Of a DNA stretch of 37,368 nt, positions 1 through 8,418 are shown in pieces. The stretch is taken from the NCBI GenBank assembly GCA_028693895.1, contig JAQUUL010000003.1, positions 1-37,368 of the forward strand. Reading direction: 5' to 3'. This stretch comes from Minisyncoccota bacterium. GTDB taxonomy: Bacteria; Patescibacteriota; Minisyncoccia; Minisyncoccales; Minisyncoccaceae. The notes beneath the pieces are model-generated. The model had not been told where the DNA came from. It did no database searches and was given only the letters and a program-made list of their open reading frames with translations. How positions within the stretch are numbered: position 1 is the first letter of the stretch; each line of letters opens with the position of its first letter. The position numbers and the translations under genes were made by a program.

Positions 1-1
1 T

Positions 2-883
2 CCTTCATCAGAAAGACGAATTAAAAATAATTATCATTATGTATATTTAATGTATAGAGATGATATTGGCTGGAGGATTGGGAAAACAGATAACTTATTC
101 GGAAGATTAATACTCGAAAGATCAGCAGACAGTATTATAGGGTTAAGAGATTTTGATAGTGATTCTGAAGCAAGATATTATGAAACATTATGGTCTTTGA
201 AGTACGGAATTCCTACGAGTTGTTTTTGTGAAAGGGAAGGAACCGTTATTAAAAAAGAATTACTTCGTAAGCTTTACGAGGAAATAGATGTTTCGAAGGG
301 AGTCATAACTCTTGCTAGAGATTTAAATATTGATTTAAATACACATCATTGTTATTCGGGTGGAGTGAATAGAGGAGATAAGAAGAGAGTTAAAATTAAT
401 ATTGTGATGTGTTCAAGAAATAGCAGAATTAAAAATGCAAAATATATTATAGAGAATCCAAAAATTATACATACACTAAATCTTAATACTTCGATTAAAG
501 AGGTAATTAATAAATTAGAGAAAGCAGGTTTTAAATTAGCAAAATCCAAAAATGGAAAAAAATTAGTTATAAGTAGTACCGATATACGGGAGATAGGCAA
601 AAAAGCTGAAGAGTTTCAGAATCTTTTGGGTGGTTTTATAGATTTTAAATTTTATGCAGGACTTGGACTCGATGTTAAAAATAAGAAAAGAAAAAATAAC
701 CCAGCAAAAGTTATTCCTGCCAAAAACTTGTTAAGAGGACATTATTTGCCAATTAAGAGAGGAAACGATGTTGTTTATGATGAAATTATTGATATTAAAA
801 GAGAAAGCAAAACAGTTGATGTTTATGACCTAGAAGTAAAGGGGACTCATAATTTTATTGCTGAAGAAATTGTTGTTCATAAT
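2..883 (+). mobile_element. Intein (C-terminal portion; N-terminal splice block outside window) inserted in the helicase before the SIxSFxG motif; N-terminal part of the visible segment resembles a GIY-YIG fold
   Basis: C-terminal splicing block VYDLEVKGTHNFIAEEIVVHN followed by Ser (+1 nucleophile); the downstream sequence resumes at SIFSFQGS, the conserved DDQ|SIYxFRGA position. YVYLM...GWRIGKT...EARYYETLWSLKYGIPT resembles the GIY-YIG core. Confidence 0.85.
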
Positions 884-3046
884 TCAATCTTTTCCTTTCA
901 AGGAAGTTCGTTTAATAATGTTTTAAGATTTAAAAAAGATTATCCTAAATCTAAAGAAATTGTTCTAATAGAAAATTATAGGTCCCCTCAAAATGTTCTT
1001 GATTTGTCATATAATTTTATTCAAAAGAATAATCCTAATAGGTTGGAATGTAGATTAAATGATCCAGAAATATCTATAGAAGCAGAGAAAAAAGGAATAA
1101 ACTTAAATAATTTTGAAGGAATAAGTAAAAAATTAAAAAGCAATAAAGATAAAAAAGGTATAGTTGAGTTATTAAGTTTTGAAGGATTTGACGAAGAAAT
1201 TACAGGTGTAGTTAATAAGATTTGGGAAATTAAAGAAATAGATGATGAATCTTCTTTTTCTAGTTTTTCTATTTTAACAAGAAATAATAGTACTGCTGAT
1301 ATATTTTCTCGGGCGTTAGAAAGAGCAGGTATTCCTTATCAATTCATTTCTTCTAAAGGCTTATATACCGATCCATTAATAATAGATATTATTTCATACT
1401 TGAAGGTTGTTATTAATTTCTATGATTCTCTAAACTTTTATAGAGTTTTAAGATTAATGAATTTTTCTCCAGAAGAAGTTTCAACAATAATACAATATAG
1501 CGATAAGAAAGGAACACCTATTTTTGAAGTTCTTAAAGATAATCATTTATTAAGTAAGTTTGTGCCTAAAACAAAAATTAAGATTAATAAATTAATTAAA
1601 AATCTTAATTCCCATTATGATATTTCTAAAGAAAAAAATGTCAGTGAAATTTTTGTAAATGTTATTCAAGACCTTGAATATGGTAAATATATTCCAGATA
1701 ATACAGAAGATGGATTTAGGAAATGGGAACTAATTGACCAATTTTATGAAAAAATTAAAGAATTTGAAAGCTCTCAGGTAGATGTAAGACTTCCTGCCTT
1801 TATTGAAAATATTCAAATGGAATTAGATGCTGGAGAAGAGGGGTCATTAAAGAAGAATATTGATTCTCATTTTGATGCGGTAAAGATAATGACAGTTCAT
1901 TCAGCAAAAGGATTAGAGTTTGATTATGTTTTTCTTCCATATTTAGTTTCAAGAGTTTTTCCTTCTGATCAAAAAAGAGATCCAATAGAACTGCCTATTG
2001 AGTTAATTAAAGAAGTTTTGCCAAAAGGAGATTTTCATATACAAGAAGAAAGAAGGCTCTTTTATGTTGCTTTAACAAGAGCAAAAAAGGGAATGTTTTT
2101 AACATGGAGCGCTGACCATGGAGGAAAACAGTTGAAAAAACCATCAAGATTTTTAATAGAATCAGAACTTATTAGTGAGGATATAATTAAAACTCAAAAA
2201 TTTGAAAGAAATCCAGATTTTTGCATAAAAAGAACTTTAAGTTTCAAAAAAGAATCAGATGAAACAAATGGATCAGGAAGAGATTTGAAACTTTTTATGC
2301 CTGATCATTTTTCTTATTCTCAATTAGAATCTTTTAGAAAGTGTCCGTTAGAGTATAAATTTAAGAATATATTAAAAATACCAATAAGAGGGAAACCAGT
2401 TTTTAGCTTTGGAAAAACTATTCATGCTACAGTTCATAGATATGCGATGGAAGCACTTAAAAAAGAACAAACAAGTATTTTTAACAATAATTTAGATGAG
2501 ATTTATAATATATATAATGAAGAATGGATTGATAATTGGTATAGATCAGTAGAAGAGAAGAATGAATTTTATGATAAAGGAAAAGAAATACTTAAAAATT
2601 TCTATAACAATTTTAAGGAAGATTGCAATATACTTTTAATCAATAATGAATTAGCCTTAGAAAAATCATTTCAACTTAAAATAAATGGTGATATTATAAT
2701 AGGTACAATTGATAGAATTGATGAAGTAAAAGGAGGTGTTGAAATTATTGATTATAAGACCGGTTCTCCTAAAAAAACATTAACTAAAGAAGATAAACTT
2801 CAATTATTAATATATGCATTAGCTTCTAAAAAAGTTTTAGGGCTTAATCCAGTTAAACTAACATATTATTACTTAGAAGATTGTTCTAAGGCATCATTTA
2901 ATGTTAAAGATGAAATTATTGAAAAAACAGAATTAGAATTAAAAGAAATAATTAATAAAATAAAAAGAAGTAACTTTAAGCCTTCTTCTGGCTGGCATTG
3001 TCAGTTTTGCGACTTTAGAGATATTTGTGTTCATAAAAAAAATTAA
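2..3046 (+). CDS. UvrD/PcrA-type superfamily 1 DNA helicase, C-terminal part (5' truncated by window), containing an intein; C-terminal PD-(D/E)XK nuclease domain with Cys cluster
   Basis: Frame is open to the window edge (PSSERRIKNNYHYVYLMYRDD... upstream of the listed ATG at 50, so 50 is not the real start). Helicase motifs: SIFSFQGSSFNNVLRF, ENYRSPQNVLDLS, VKIMTVHSAKGLEFDYVFLP, EERRLFYVALTRAKKGMFLTW. Nuclease motifs: FSYSQLESFRKCPLEYKF, GTIDRIDEVKGGVEIIDYKTG, WHCQFCDFRDIC. Confidence 0.9.
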   Translation, partial: PSSERRIKNNYHYVYLMYRDDIGWRIGKTDNLFGRLILERSADSIIGLRDFDSDSEARYYETLWSLKYGIPTSCFCEREGTVIKKELLRKLYEEIDVSKGVITLARDLNIDLNTHHCYSGGVNRGDKKRVKINIVMCSRNSRIKNAKYIIENPKIIHTLNLNTSIKEVINKLEKAGFKLAKSKNGKKLVISSTDIREIGKKAEEFQNLLGGFIDFKFYAGLGLDVKNKKRKNNPAKVIPAKNLLRGHYLPIKRGNDVVYDEIIDIKRESKTVDVYDLEVKGTHNFIAEEIVVHNSIFSFQGSSFNNVLRFKKDYPKSKEIVLIENYRSPQNVLDLSYNFIQKNNPNRLECRLNDPEISIEAEKKGINLNNFEGISKKLKSNKDKKGIVELLSFEGFDEEITGVVNKIWEIKEIDDESSFSSFSILTRNNSTADIFSRALERAGIPYQFISSKGLYTDPLIIDIISYLKVVINFYDSLNFYRVLRLMNFSPEEVSTIIQYSDKKGTPIFEVLKDNHLLSKFVPKTKIKINKLIKNLNSHYDISKEKNVSEIFVNVIQDLEYGKYIPDNTEDGFRKWELIDQFYEKIKEFESSQVDVRLPAFIENIQMELDAGEEGSLKKNIDSHFDAVKIMTVHSAKGLEFDYVFLPYLVSRVFPSDQKRDPIELPIELIKEVLPKGDFHIQEERRLFYVALTRAKKGMFLTWSADHGGKQLKKPSRFLIESELISEDIIKTQKFERNPDFCIKRTLSFKKESDETNGSGRDLKLFMPDHFSYSQLESFRKCPLEYKFKNILKIPIRGKPVFSFGKTIHATVHRYAMEALKKEQTSIFNNNLDEIYNIYNEEWIDNWYRSVEEKNEFYDKGKEILKNFYNNFKEDCNILLINNELALEKSFQLKINGDIIIGTIDRIDEVKGGVEIIDYKTGSPKKTLTKEDKLQLLIYALASKKVLGLNPVKLTYYYLEDCSKASFNVKDEIIEKTELELKEIINKIKRSNFKPSSGWHCQFCDFRDICVHKKN

Positions 3047-3047
3047 T

Positions 3048-4049
3048 ATGAAAAAAACAAAAATTACAATATTAGGAGATGGTGCATGGGGAACAACCTT
3101 AGCAATATTATTATCTAAAAATGGACATGAAGTAATGGTTTGGAGTGTTTTCGGTAACCATCTTGATATACTTAATAAACAAAGGGAGAACAAAAAATAT
3201 TTAAAAGGGATCAAGATTCCCGAGAATATTGTATTTGAAAAAGATATTAAAAAAGCAATTGAATTTGGTGAATATATTGTTTTTAGTATCCCTTCAAAAT
3301 TCTTTAGAAGTGTTAGTAAATTAATTAAGAAAGAGAAAATTTCCTTGAATAAAAAAGTATTTATAACCGTTACTAAGGGATTAGAACAAGATTCATTAAA
3401 GAGGATGACAGAAGTTTTGAAAGAAGAACTTGGCAATATTAAAACATGTGTTTTGTCTGGACCAACTATTGCTATTGAAGTTGCTCGTGAATTACCCGCA
3501 CTTTTAGTTATTGCTTGTAAGAATAAAAAAATTGCAAAAGATATACAAGAAAGATTTAGTAATAATTATTTTAGGGTATATACCTCTACCGATGTTGTAG
3601 GAGTAGAATTAGGAGGGCCTCTTAAAAATATTATTGCAGTGGTTGCAGGAATATCTGATGGGCTTGGTTTTGGCTCAAACGCTAAAGCAGCTATACTTTC
3701 TCGTGGAATAGTCGAGATTCAAAGATTAGGAGAAAAAATGGGAGCTAAACGAAAAACATTTTATGGATTAGCAGGATTAGGAGATCTTTCTACTACATGC
3801 ATTAGCCCAGAGAGCAGAAACAGAAAATTAGGAGAAAGAATTGCAAAAGGTGAGAAACTGAAAGATATAGTTAATTCAACAGATAGTATTATTGAAGGAG
3901 CAACAACAGCAGAAGCAGTTTACAGGTTAAGTAAAAAATATAAAGTTGATATGCCTATAGTTGATGCAGTCTATAATATTTTATATAAAAATATGAAACC
4001 AGAGAATGCTTTGAAAATAATGATGAAAAGAGAAAAAAAATCAGAGTAA
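3048..4049 (+). CDS. gpsA: NAD(P)H-dependent glycerol-3-phosphate dehydrogenase
   Basis: MKKTKITILGDGAWGTTLAILLSKNGHEV Rossmann motif, SGPTIAIEVARELPA, GGPLKNIIAVVAGISDGLGFGSNAKAA, FYGLAGLGDLSTTCISPESRNR. Start moved to ATG 3048. Confidence 0.95.
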   Translation: MKKTKITILGDGAWGTTLAILLSKNGHEVMVWSVFGNHLDILNKQRENKKYLKGIKIPENIVFEKDIKKAIEFGEYIVFSIPSKFFRSVSKLIKKEKISLNKKVFITVTKGLEQDSLKRMTEVLKEELGNIKTCVLSGPTIAIEVARELPALLVIACKNKKIAKDIQERFSNNYFRVYTSTDVVGVELGGPLKNIIAVVAGISDGLGFGSNAKAAILSRGIVEIQRLGEKMGAKRKTFYGLAGLGDLSTTCISPESRNRKLGERIAKGEKLKDIVNSTDSIIEGATTAEAVYRLSKKYKVDMPIVDAVYNILYKNMKPENALKIMMKREKKSE

Positions 4050-4105
4050 TTTGAATATTTTTTAGTTTTGGGGTAAAGTTTATAAAGATAATAAATAATA
4101 AAATT

Positions 4106-4579
4106 ATGAAAATAAATATATTTATAGAAAATCCAAAAGGAACATCAAATAAGTACGAATTAGACAAAGAGTCAGGAAAGATAATGTTAGATAGAGCTCT
4201 TTACTCTTCTGTTTTTTGGCCATTTGAATATGGATTTATTGAAAATACATTAGCTGACGATGGAGACCCTCTTGATGCCTTAGTTTTAGTTAATGAACCT
4301 ACTTTTCCAGGATGCGTTATTCCTTCAAAGATTATAGGGATGTTAAATATGGAAGATGAAGGAGGATTAGATTATAAAATTATTGCTGTTCCAGATGATA
4401 AAATCGACCCAAGATTTAAACATATTAATGATATTAGTGATTTGACGGAACATCAAAGAAAAGAGATACAAGAATTTTTTGAAATATATAAAAGACTAGA
4501 ACCAAATAAATGGGTAAAAGTTACGGGACTTGAACCAAAAGAAACAGCAGAAAAAATAATAGAACAATCTAAGAAATAA
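4106..4579 (+). CDS. ppa: Inorganic pyrophosphatase (family I)
   Basis: KYELDKESGKIMLDR, FWPFEYGFIENTLADDGDPLDALVL, KIIAVPDDKIDP. Confidence 0.95.
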   Translation: MKINIFIENPKGTSNKYELDKESGKIMLDRALYSSVFWPFEYGFIENTLADDGDPLDALVLVNEPTFPGCVIPSKIIGMLNMEDEGGLDYKIIAVPDDKIDPRFKHINDISDLTEHQRKEIQEFFEIYKRLEPNKWVKVTGLEPKETAEKIIEQSKK

Positions 4580-4581
4580 AA

Positions 4582-4797
4582 ATGGAAAAATTAAACAAAG
4601 AATACAAAGTAAATAAAGAAAAATGTTTAGGGTGTGGTAGTTGTAGCTTATCTTGCCCAGAAGGCACAGAAATGGATACAGACGGAAAGGCAGTAGTAAT
4701 CAGTTCTGCTAAAGTTGAAGAGTGCGGAGGGGTCGATTTATGCCCTTATGAAGCAATAGAGATAGAGAATGGAACTGATGATAACGAAGAAGAATAA
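4582..4797 (+). CDS. Ferredoxin, single 4Fe-4S-type
   Basis: KCLGCGSCSLSCPEG and CGGVDLCPYEAI cysteine motifs; acidic small protein. Confidence 0.85.
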   Translation: MEKLNKEYKVNKEKCLGCGSCSLSCPEGTEMDTDGKAVVISSAKVEECGGVDLCPYEAIEIENGTDDNEEE

Positions 4798-4803
4798 AGA
4801 TAG

Positions 4804-4835
4804 TAACCCAAACTAATAATTTGGGTTATTTTTAT
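4804..4835 (+). terminator. Intrinsic terminator between ferredoxin and mnmA
   Basis: TAACCCAAA (4804-4812) / TTTGGGTTA (4820-4828), 9-bp perfect stem, 7-nt loop, followed by TTTTTAT. Overlaps the TTG start of ORF 4821, supporting the ATG at 4839 for mnmA. Confidence 0.75.
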
Positions 4836-4838
4836 ATA

Positions 4839-5828
4839 ATGAGTAAAAAAATATTAATTGCTTTCTCGGGGGGAGTTGACTCGGCAGTAGCTTCTTTAAT
4901 TCTTAAAGACAAAGGCTATGATGTAACAGCTGCTTTTATAAGGAATACAAATTCTTTCCTAATAGAAAAAAAGGCAAAAAGTTTAGCTAAAAAAATAGGA
5001 ATATCTTTTTTAGTTTTTGATTTCAAAAAAGAATTTAATGATATTGTTATAAAATATTTTATTGAAGAGTATAAAAAAGGTTTAACTCCTAATCCTTGTG
5101 TTTTATGCAATAAAGAAATAAAGTTTGGGTTATTTCTGAAAAAAGCAATAAATATGAATTTTGATTTTATTGCTACGGGGCATTATGCTTCTATAAAAAA
5201 TGGTTTAATTAATCAGGCAAGAGATTTACATAAAGATCAAACATATTTTTTGTGGAGACTAAATAAAAAGCAAATTAGTAGAATAATTTTTCCTTTAGAA
5301 AATTATACAAAAGAAGAAGTTAGAATTATTGCTAAAGATAAAAAAATAGATTCGTTTGTTGTTTCAGAATCTCAAGAAATTTGCTTTATAAAATCTGCTA
5401 ATGAAGAATTTTTAAGAAAAAATATTAAAAACAAAAAAGGAAGCATAGTTGATAAAAATAAAAATATTATTGGTTATCATGATGGTATTTGGTTTTATAC
5501 TATTGGGCAAAGAAAAGGAATAGGCTTGTCAGGTGGGCCATATTGGGTGATTGATAAAAATATTAAAAAGAATGAACTCATTGTTTCTAAAAGCGAAAAA
5601 GACCTTTATTTGAAAGAAGTTTTATTTAAGAATGCGAATTGGACAAAAAAAATAGATATTGGGAAAAGATTAAAAGCGAAAATAAGATATGGACATAAAC
5701 AAGCTTTTGGAGTATTAATAAGTAACAATAAATTTGTCTTTGAAAAACCTCAAAAATCAATAACAAAAGGACAATCAATTGTTTTTTATAATAAAAAAGA
5801 AGTAATAGGAGGAGGAATAATAAAATGA
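4839..5828 (+). CDS. mnmA: tRNA-specific 2-thiouridylase MnmA
   Basis: IAFSGGVDSAVASLIL PP-loop, TPNPCVLCNKEIKFG, TGHYA, DQTYFLWRL, ESQEICFI, YTIGQRKGIGLSGG. Confidence 0.95.
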   Translation: MSKKILIAFSGGVDSAVASLILKDKGYDVTAAFIRNTNSFLIEKKAKSLAKKIGISFLVFDFKKEFNDIVIKYFIEEYKKGLTPNPCVLCNKEIKFGLFLKKAINMNFDFIATGHYASIKNGLINQARDLHKDQTYFLWRLNKKQISRIIFPLENYTKEEVRIIAKDKKIDSFVVSESQEICFIKSANEEFLRKNIKNKKGSIVDKNKNIIGYHDGIWFYTIGQRKGIGLSGGPYWVIDKNIKKNELIVSKSEKDLYLKEVLFKNANWTKKIDIGKRLKAKIRYGHKQAFGVLISNNKFVFEKPQKSITKGQSIVFYNKKEVIGGGIIK

Positions 5829-6979
5829 AACAAAAAATATATTTTGATTATGCAGCAACAACTCCCATTGATTCAAGGGTTGTTAAAGCAATGGAACCTT
5901 TTTTTAATAAAAAGTTTGGAAATGCATCATCTTTGCATTCTTTTGGAAATGAAACAAAAAAGGTATTAGAAAAAAATAGAAATATAATTGCTAAAACAAT
6001 AAACGCAAAAGAAAGTGAGATAATTTTTACAAGCTCTGCTACAGAAAGTAATAATACTGCACTTAAAGGTGTTGCTTTTGCAAATAAAGGAAAGCACATT
6101 TTAGTTTCATCAGTTGAACATGATTGTGTTTTAAATAGTGCTAAGTGGCTAAAAGCAAAAGGATATGATGTTGAATTATTATCTGTTGATAAATATGGAA
6201 TGGTTAATCCAAAAGAGGTTGAAAGGAAGATAAGAAAAGATACTATTTTAGTCTCAGTAATGCACGTTAATAATGAAGTTGGAACAATCGAACCAATTAG
6301 TGAGATAGGAAGTATTTGCCGAAAGAATAATGTATATTTTCACACAGACGCCTCTCAAAGTTTTGGTAAAATACCAATTAATGTGGTAGATATGAACATT
6401 GACTTATTAACTGCATCATCTCAAAAAATATATGGCCCAAAAGGAGCAGCTATTTTATTTATTAGAAATGGAGTAAAGATAGAACCTTTGTTGCATGGTG
6501 GAGGACAAGAAATGAATATGAGATCATCAACAGAAAATATTCCAGCTATTGTTGGTTTTGGAAAAGCAACAGAATTATGCCTTGCTGAAATGAAAAAAGA
6601 AAATAAAAGATTAACTAAATTAAGAGATAGAATTATTAAAACAATACTAAAAAAAATAGATAATTCTTATCTTAATGGTCATCCAAAAGAAAGGATTTCA
6701 AATAATGTTAATATTCGTTTTTCATTTATTGAAGGAGAGTCAATATTATTTATGCTTGATTCTTTTGGTGTTGGAATTTCAACAGCTTCAGCGTGCTCTT
6801 CTCCTAAATTAGAACCATCTCATGTTTTAAGTGCTATGGGTCTAAAACATGAAGAAGCACATGGATCAATTAGGATAAGTATAGGAAGAATGACAAAAGA
6901 TAAAGATGTAGATTATTTATTAAATGTTTTACCTAAAGCTATAGAAAAGATAAGATTAATTTCACCACATAAAAAATGA
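5825..6979 (+). CDS. iscS: Cysteine desulfurase (NifS/IscS family)
   Basis: IYFDYAATTPID, FTSSATESNN, HTDASQSFGKI, SSQKIYGPKGAA (PLP Lys), STASACSSPKLEPSHVLSAMG (active Cys loop). ATGA overlap with mnmA. Confidence 0.93.
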   Translation: MKQKIYFDYAATTPIDSRVVKAMEPFFNKKFGNASSLHSFGNETKKVLEKNRNIIAKTINAKESEIIFTSSATESNNTALKGVAFANKGKHILVSSVEHDCVLNSAKWLKAKGYDVELLSVDKYGMVNPKEVERKIRKDTILVSVMHVNNEVGTIEPISEIGSICRKNNVYFHTDASQSFGKIPINVVDMNIDLLTASSQKIYGPKGAAILFIRNGVKIEPLLHGGGQEMNMRSSTENIPAIVGFGKATELCLAEMKKENKRLTKLRDRIIKTILKKIDNSYLNGHPKERISNNVNIRFSFIEGESILFMLDSFGVGISTASACSSPKLEPSHVLSAMGLKHEEAHGSIRISIGRMTKDKDVDYLLNVLPKAIEKIRLISPHKK

Positions 6980-7413
6980 TATATTCAAAAGAAGTGTTAA
7001 AACATTTTAAGAGTCCTCATAATTATGGGAAGATTGAAAATCCTGATGGTTTAGGAGTTGTTGGTAACATGGCTTGTGGAGATGAAATGTTTATTTATCT
7101 AAAAATAAAAGGAGACGTAATTAAAAGTATAAAATTTGAGACTTTTGGTTGTGTCGCAGCAATTGCTACAAGTAGTGTAGTAACTGATTTAGTAAAAGGA
7201 AAGACAATTAAAGAAGCTTTAGAGGTAACGAAGCAAGATGTTATAAATGCCTTAGGTGTTCTTCCTCCAATTAAAATTCATTGTTCTGTTTTAGCAATAG
7301 ATGCTCTTAACGAAGCAATATATAATTATTATGAAAAGAATGGTATTATTATTCCCAAAGAAATAGAAGAAAAACATAAACAAATAATTAAAAGAAAAAG
7401 TTGTCATTCATGA
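6976..7413 (+). CDS. iscU: Fe-S cluster assembly scaffold, IscU/NifU N-terminal type
   Basis: HFKSPHNYGKIENPDGLGVVGNMACGDEM, FETFGCVAAIATSSVVTDLVKGKT, IHCSVLAIDALNEAI with three conserved Cys. ATGA overlap with iscS. Confidence 0.9.
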   Translation: MIYSKEVLKHFKSPHNYGKIENPDGLGVVGNMACGDEMFIYLKIKGDVIKSIKFETFGCVAAIATSSVVTDLVKGKTIKEALEVTKQDVINALGVLPPIKIHCSVLAIDALNEAIYNYYEKNGIIIPKEIEEKHKQIIKRKSCHS

Positions 7414-7607
7414 AAATCAATAAAAAAACAAAATTATCAGAAATAATAAATGATAAAAATAAAAGAAAGATATTAGAAGAATTTGATTTTCCTTGTCTTT
7501 TTTGTCCGCATATGGCTGAGGAAATAGAAAAATTAGAGATAGGGTTTGTTTGCGAGTCTTATGGTATCAATGAAGAAGAATTAATTAAAAAATTAAATGA
7601 AAAATAA
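7410..7607 (+). CDS. Small DUF1858-like protein with CxxC
   Basis: MKINKKTKLSEIINDKNKRKILEEFDFPCLFCPHMAEEIEKLEIGFVCESYGINEEELIKKLNEK matches the DUF1858/hybrid-cluster-associated architecture. ATGA overlap with iscU. Confidence 0.65.
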   Translation: MKINKKTKLSEIINDKNKRKILEEFDFPCLFCPHMAEEIEKLEIGFVCESYGINEEELIKKLNEK

Positions 7608-8412
7608 GGCAATATTTATATTGTTGATATTAAACATTATATCTTTTTCATATTTATTTTGTTCGTATTTGTCACCTGAATTGGAGGTGACTTTTTTTAA
7701 TGTTGGACAAGGTGATTCAATTTTTATAGAAACTCCTCAAGGACATCAAATTATAATTGATGGGGGACCATCAAAAACAACATTAATAGAAAAGATATCA
7801 GAAAATATACCTTTTTGGGATAAAACAATTGATTTAATTATTTTAACTCATACAGATAGGGATCATATTACAGGTTTATTTGAAGTTTTAGATAATTATA
7901 TCGTTGAAAATATTTTATGGTCAGGAATGGGAGAAAATAAGATATGGGAAGAAATGATTAAGAAAGAAAATGCAAAAATATATTATTCTTCTAATGTTAA
8001 AAAAATAAATATGGGAGAAGTTTCGTTTGATATTATTGCTTTTTCAGAAGAATTTGAAAATAATAACGATAATTCAGTTATTTCAAAATTAAAATATAAA
8101 GAAAGTACATTTCTTTTTCCTGGAGATATTACTTTTAATATAGAAAAAAAGATATTAGAGAATGATATTTCTTCAGATATTTTGAAGGTTGCTCATCATG
8201 GTTCAAAATATTCTACTTCAGAAGAATTCTTAGAAAAGGTTAATCCTTTTTTAGCTGTAATTCAAGTTGGTAAAAATTCTTATGGTCATCCAACTAACGA
8301 GGTTTTGACACGTCTTTCAAATTTTGATATTAAAGTACTAAGAAACGATATAGATGGAGACATTAAAATTGTTTCTAACGGATTTGTTTATAAAAGAATA
8401 ATTAATAAATAA
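7597..8412 (+). CDS. ComEC-like metallo-beta-lactamase-fold hydrolase with N-terminal signal/TM segment
   Basis: LEVTFFNVGQGDSIFIETPQGHQIIIDGG, ILTHTDRDHITGL, LFPGDIT, LKVAHHGSKYSTS. No ComEC competence TM domain. Confidence 0.88.
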   Translation: MKNKAIFILLILNIISFSYLFCSYLSPELEVTFFNVGQGDSIFIETPQGHQIIIDGGPSKTTLIEKISENIPFWDKTIDLIILTHTDRDHITGLFEVLDNYIVENILWSGMGENKIWEEMIKKENAKIYYSSNVKKINMGEVSFDIIAFSEEFENNNDNSVISKLKYKESTFLFPGDITFNIEKKILENDISSDILKVAHHGSKYSTSEEFLEKVNPFLAVIQVGKNSYGHPTNEVLTRLSNFDIKVLRNDIDGDIKIVSNGFVYKRIINK

Positions 8413-8418
8413 AAAAAT

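Noticed and set aside
352-600. Minus-strand ORF 352-600 (82 aa)
   Set aside because: Antisense to the intein/helicase; low-complexity hydrophobic translation typical of the antisense of AT-rich genes.
2939-3436. Minus-strand ORF 2939-3436 (165 aa)
   Set aside because: Antisense to the helicase end and gpsA, both well supported; no recognisable motifs.
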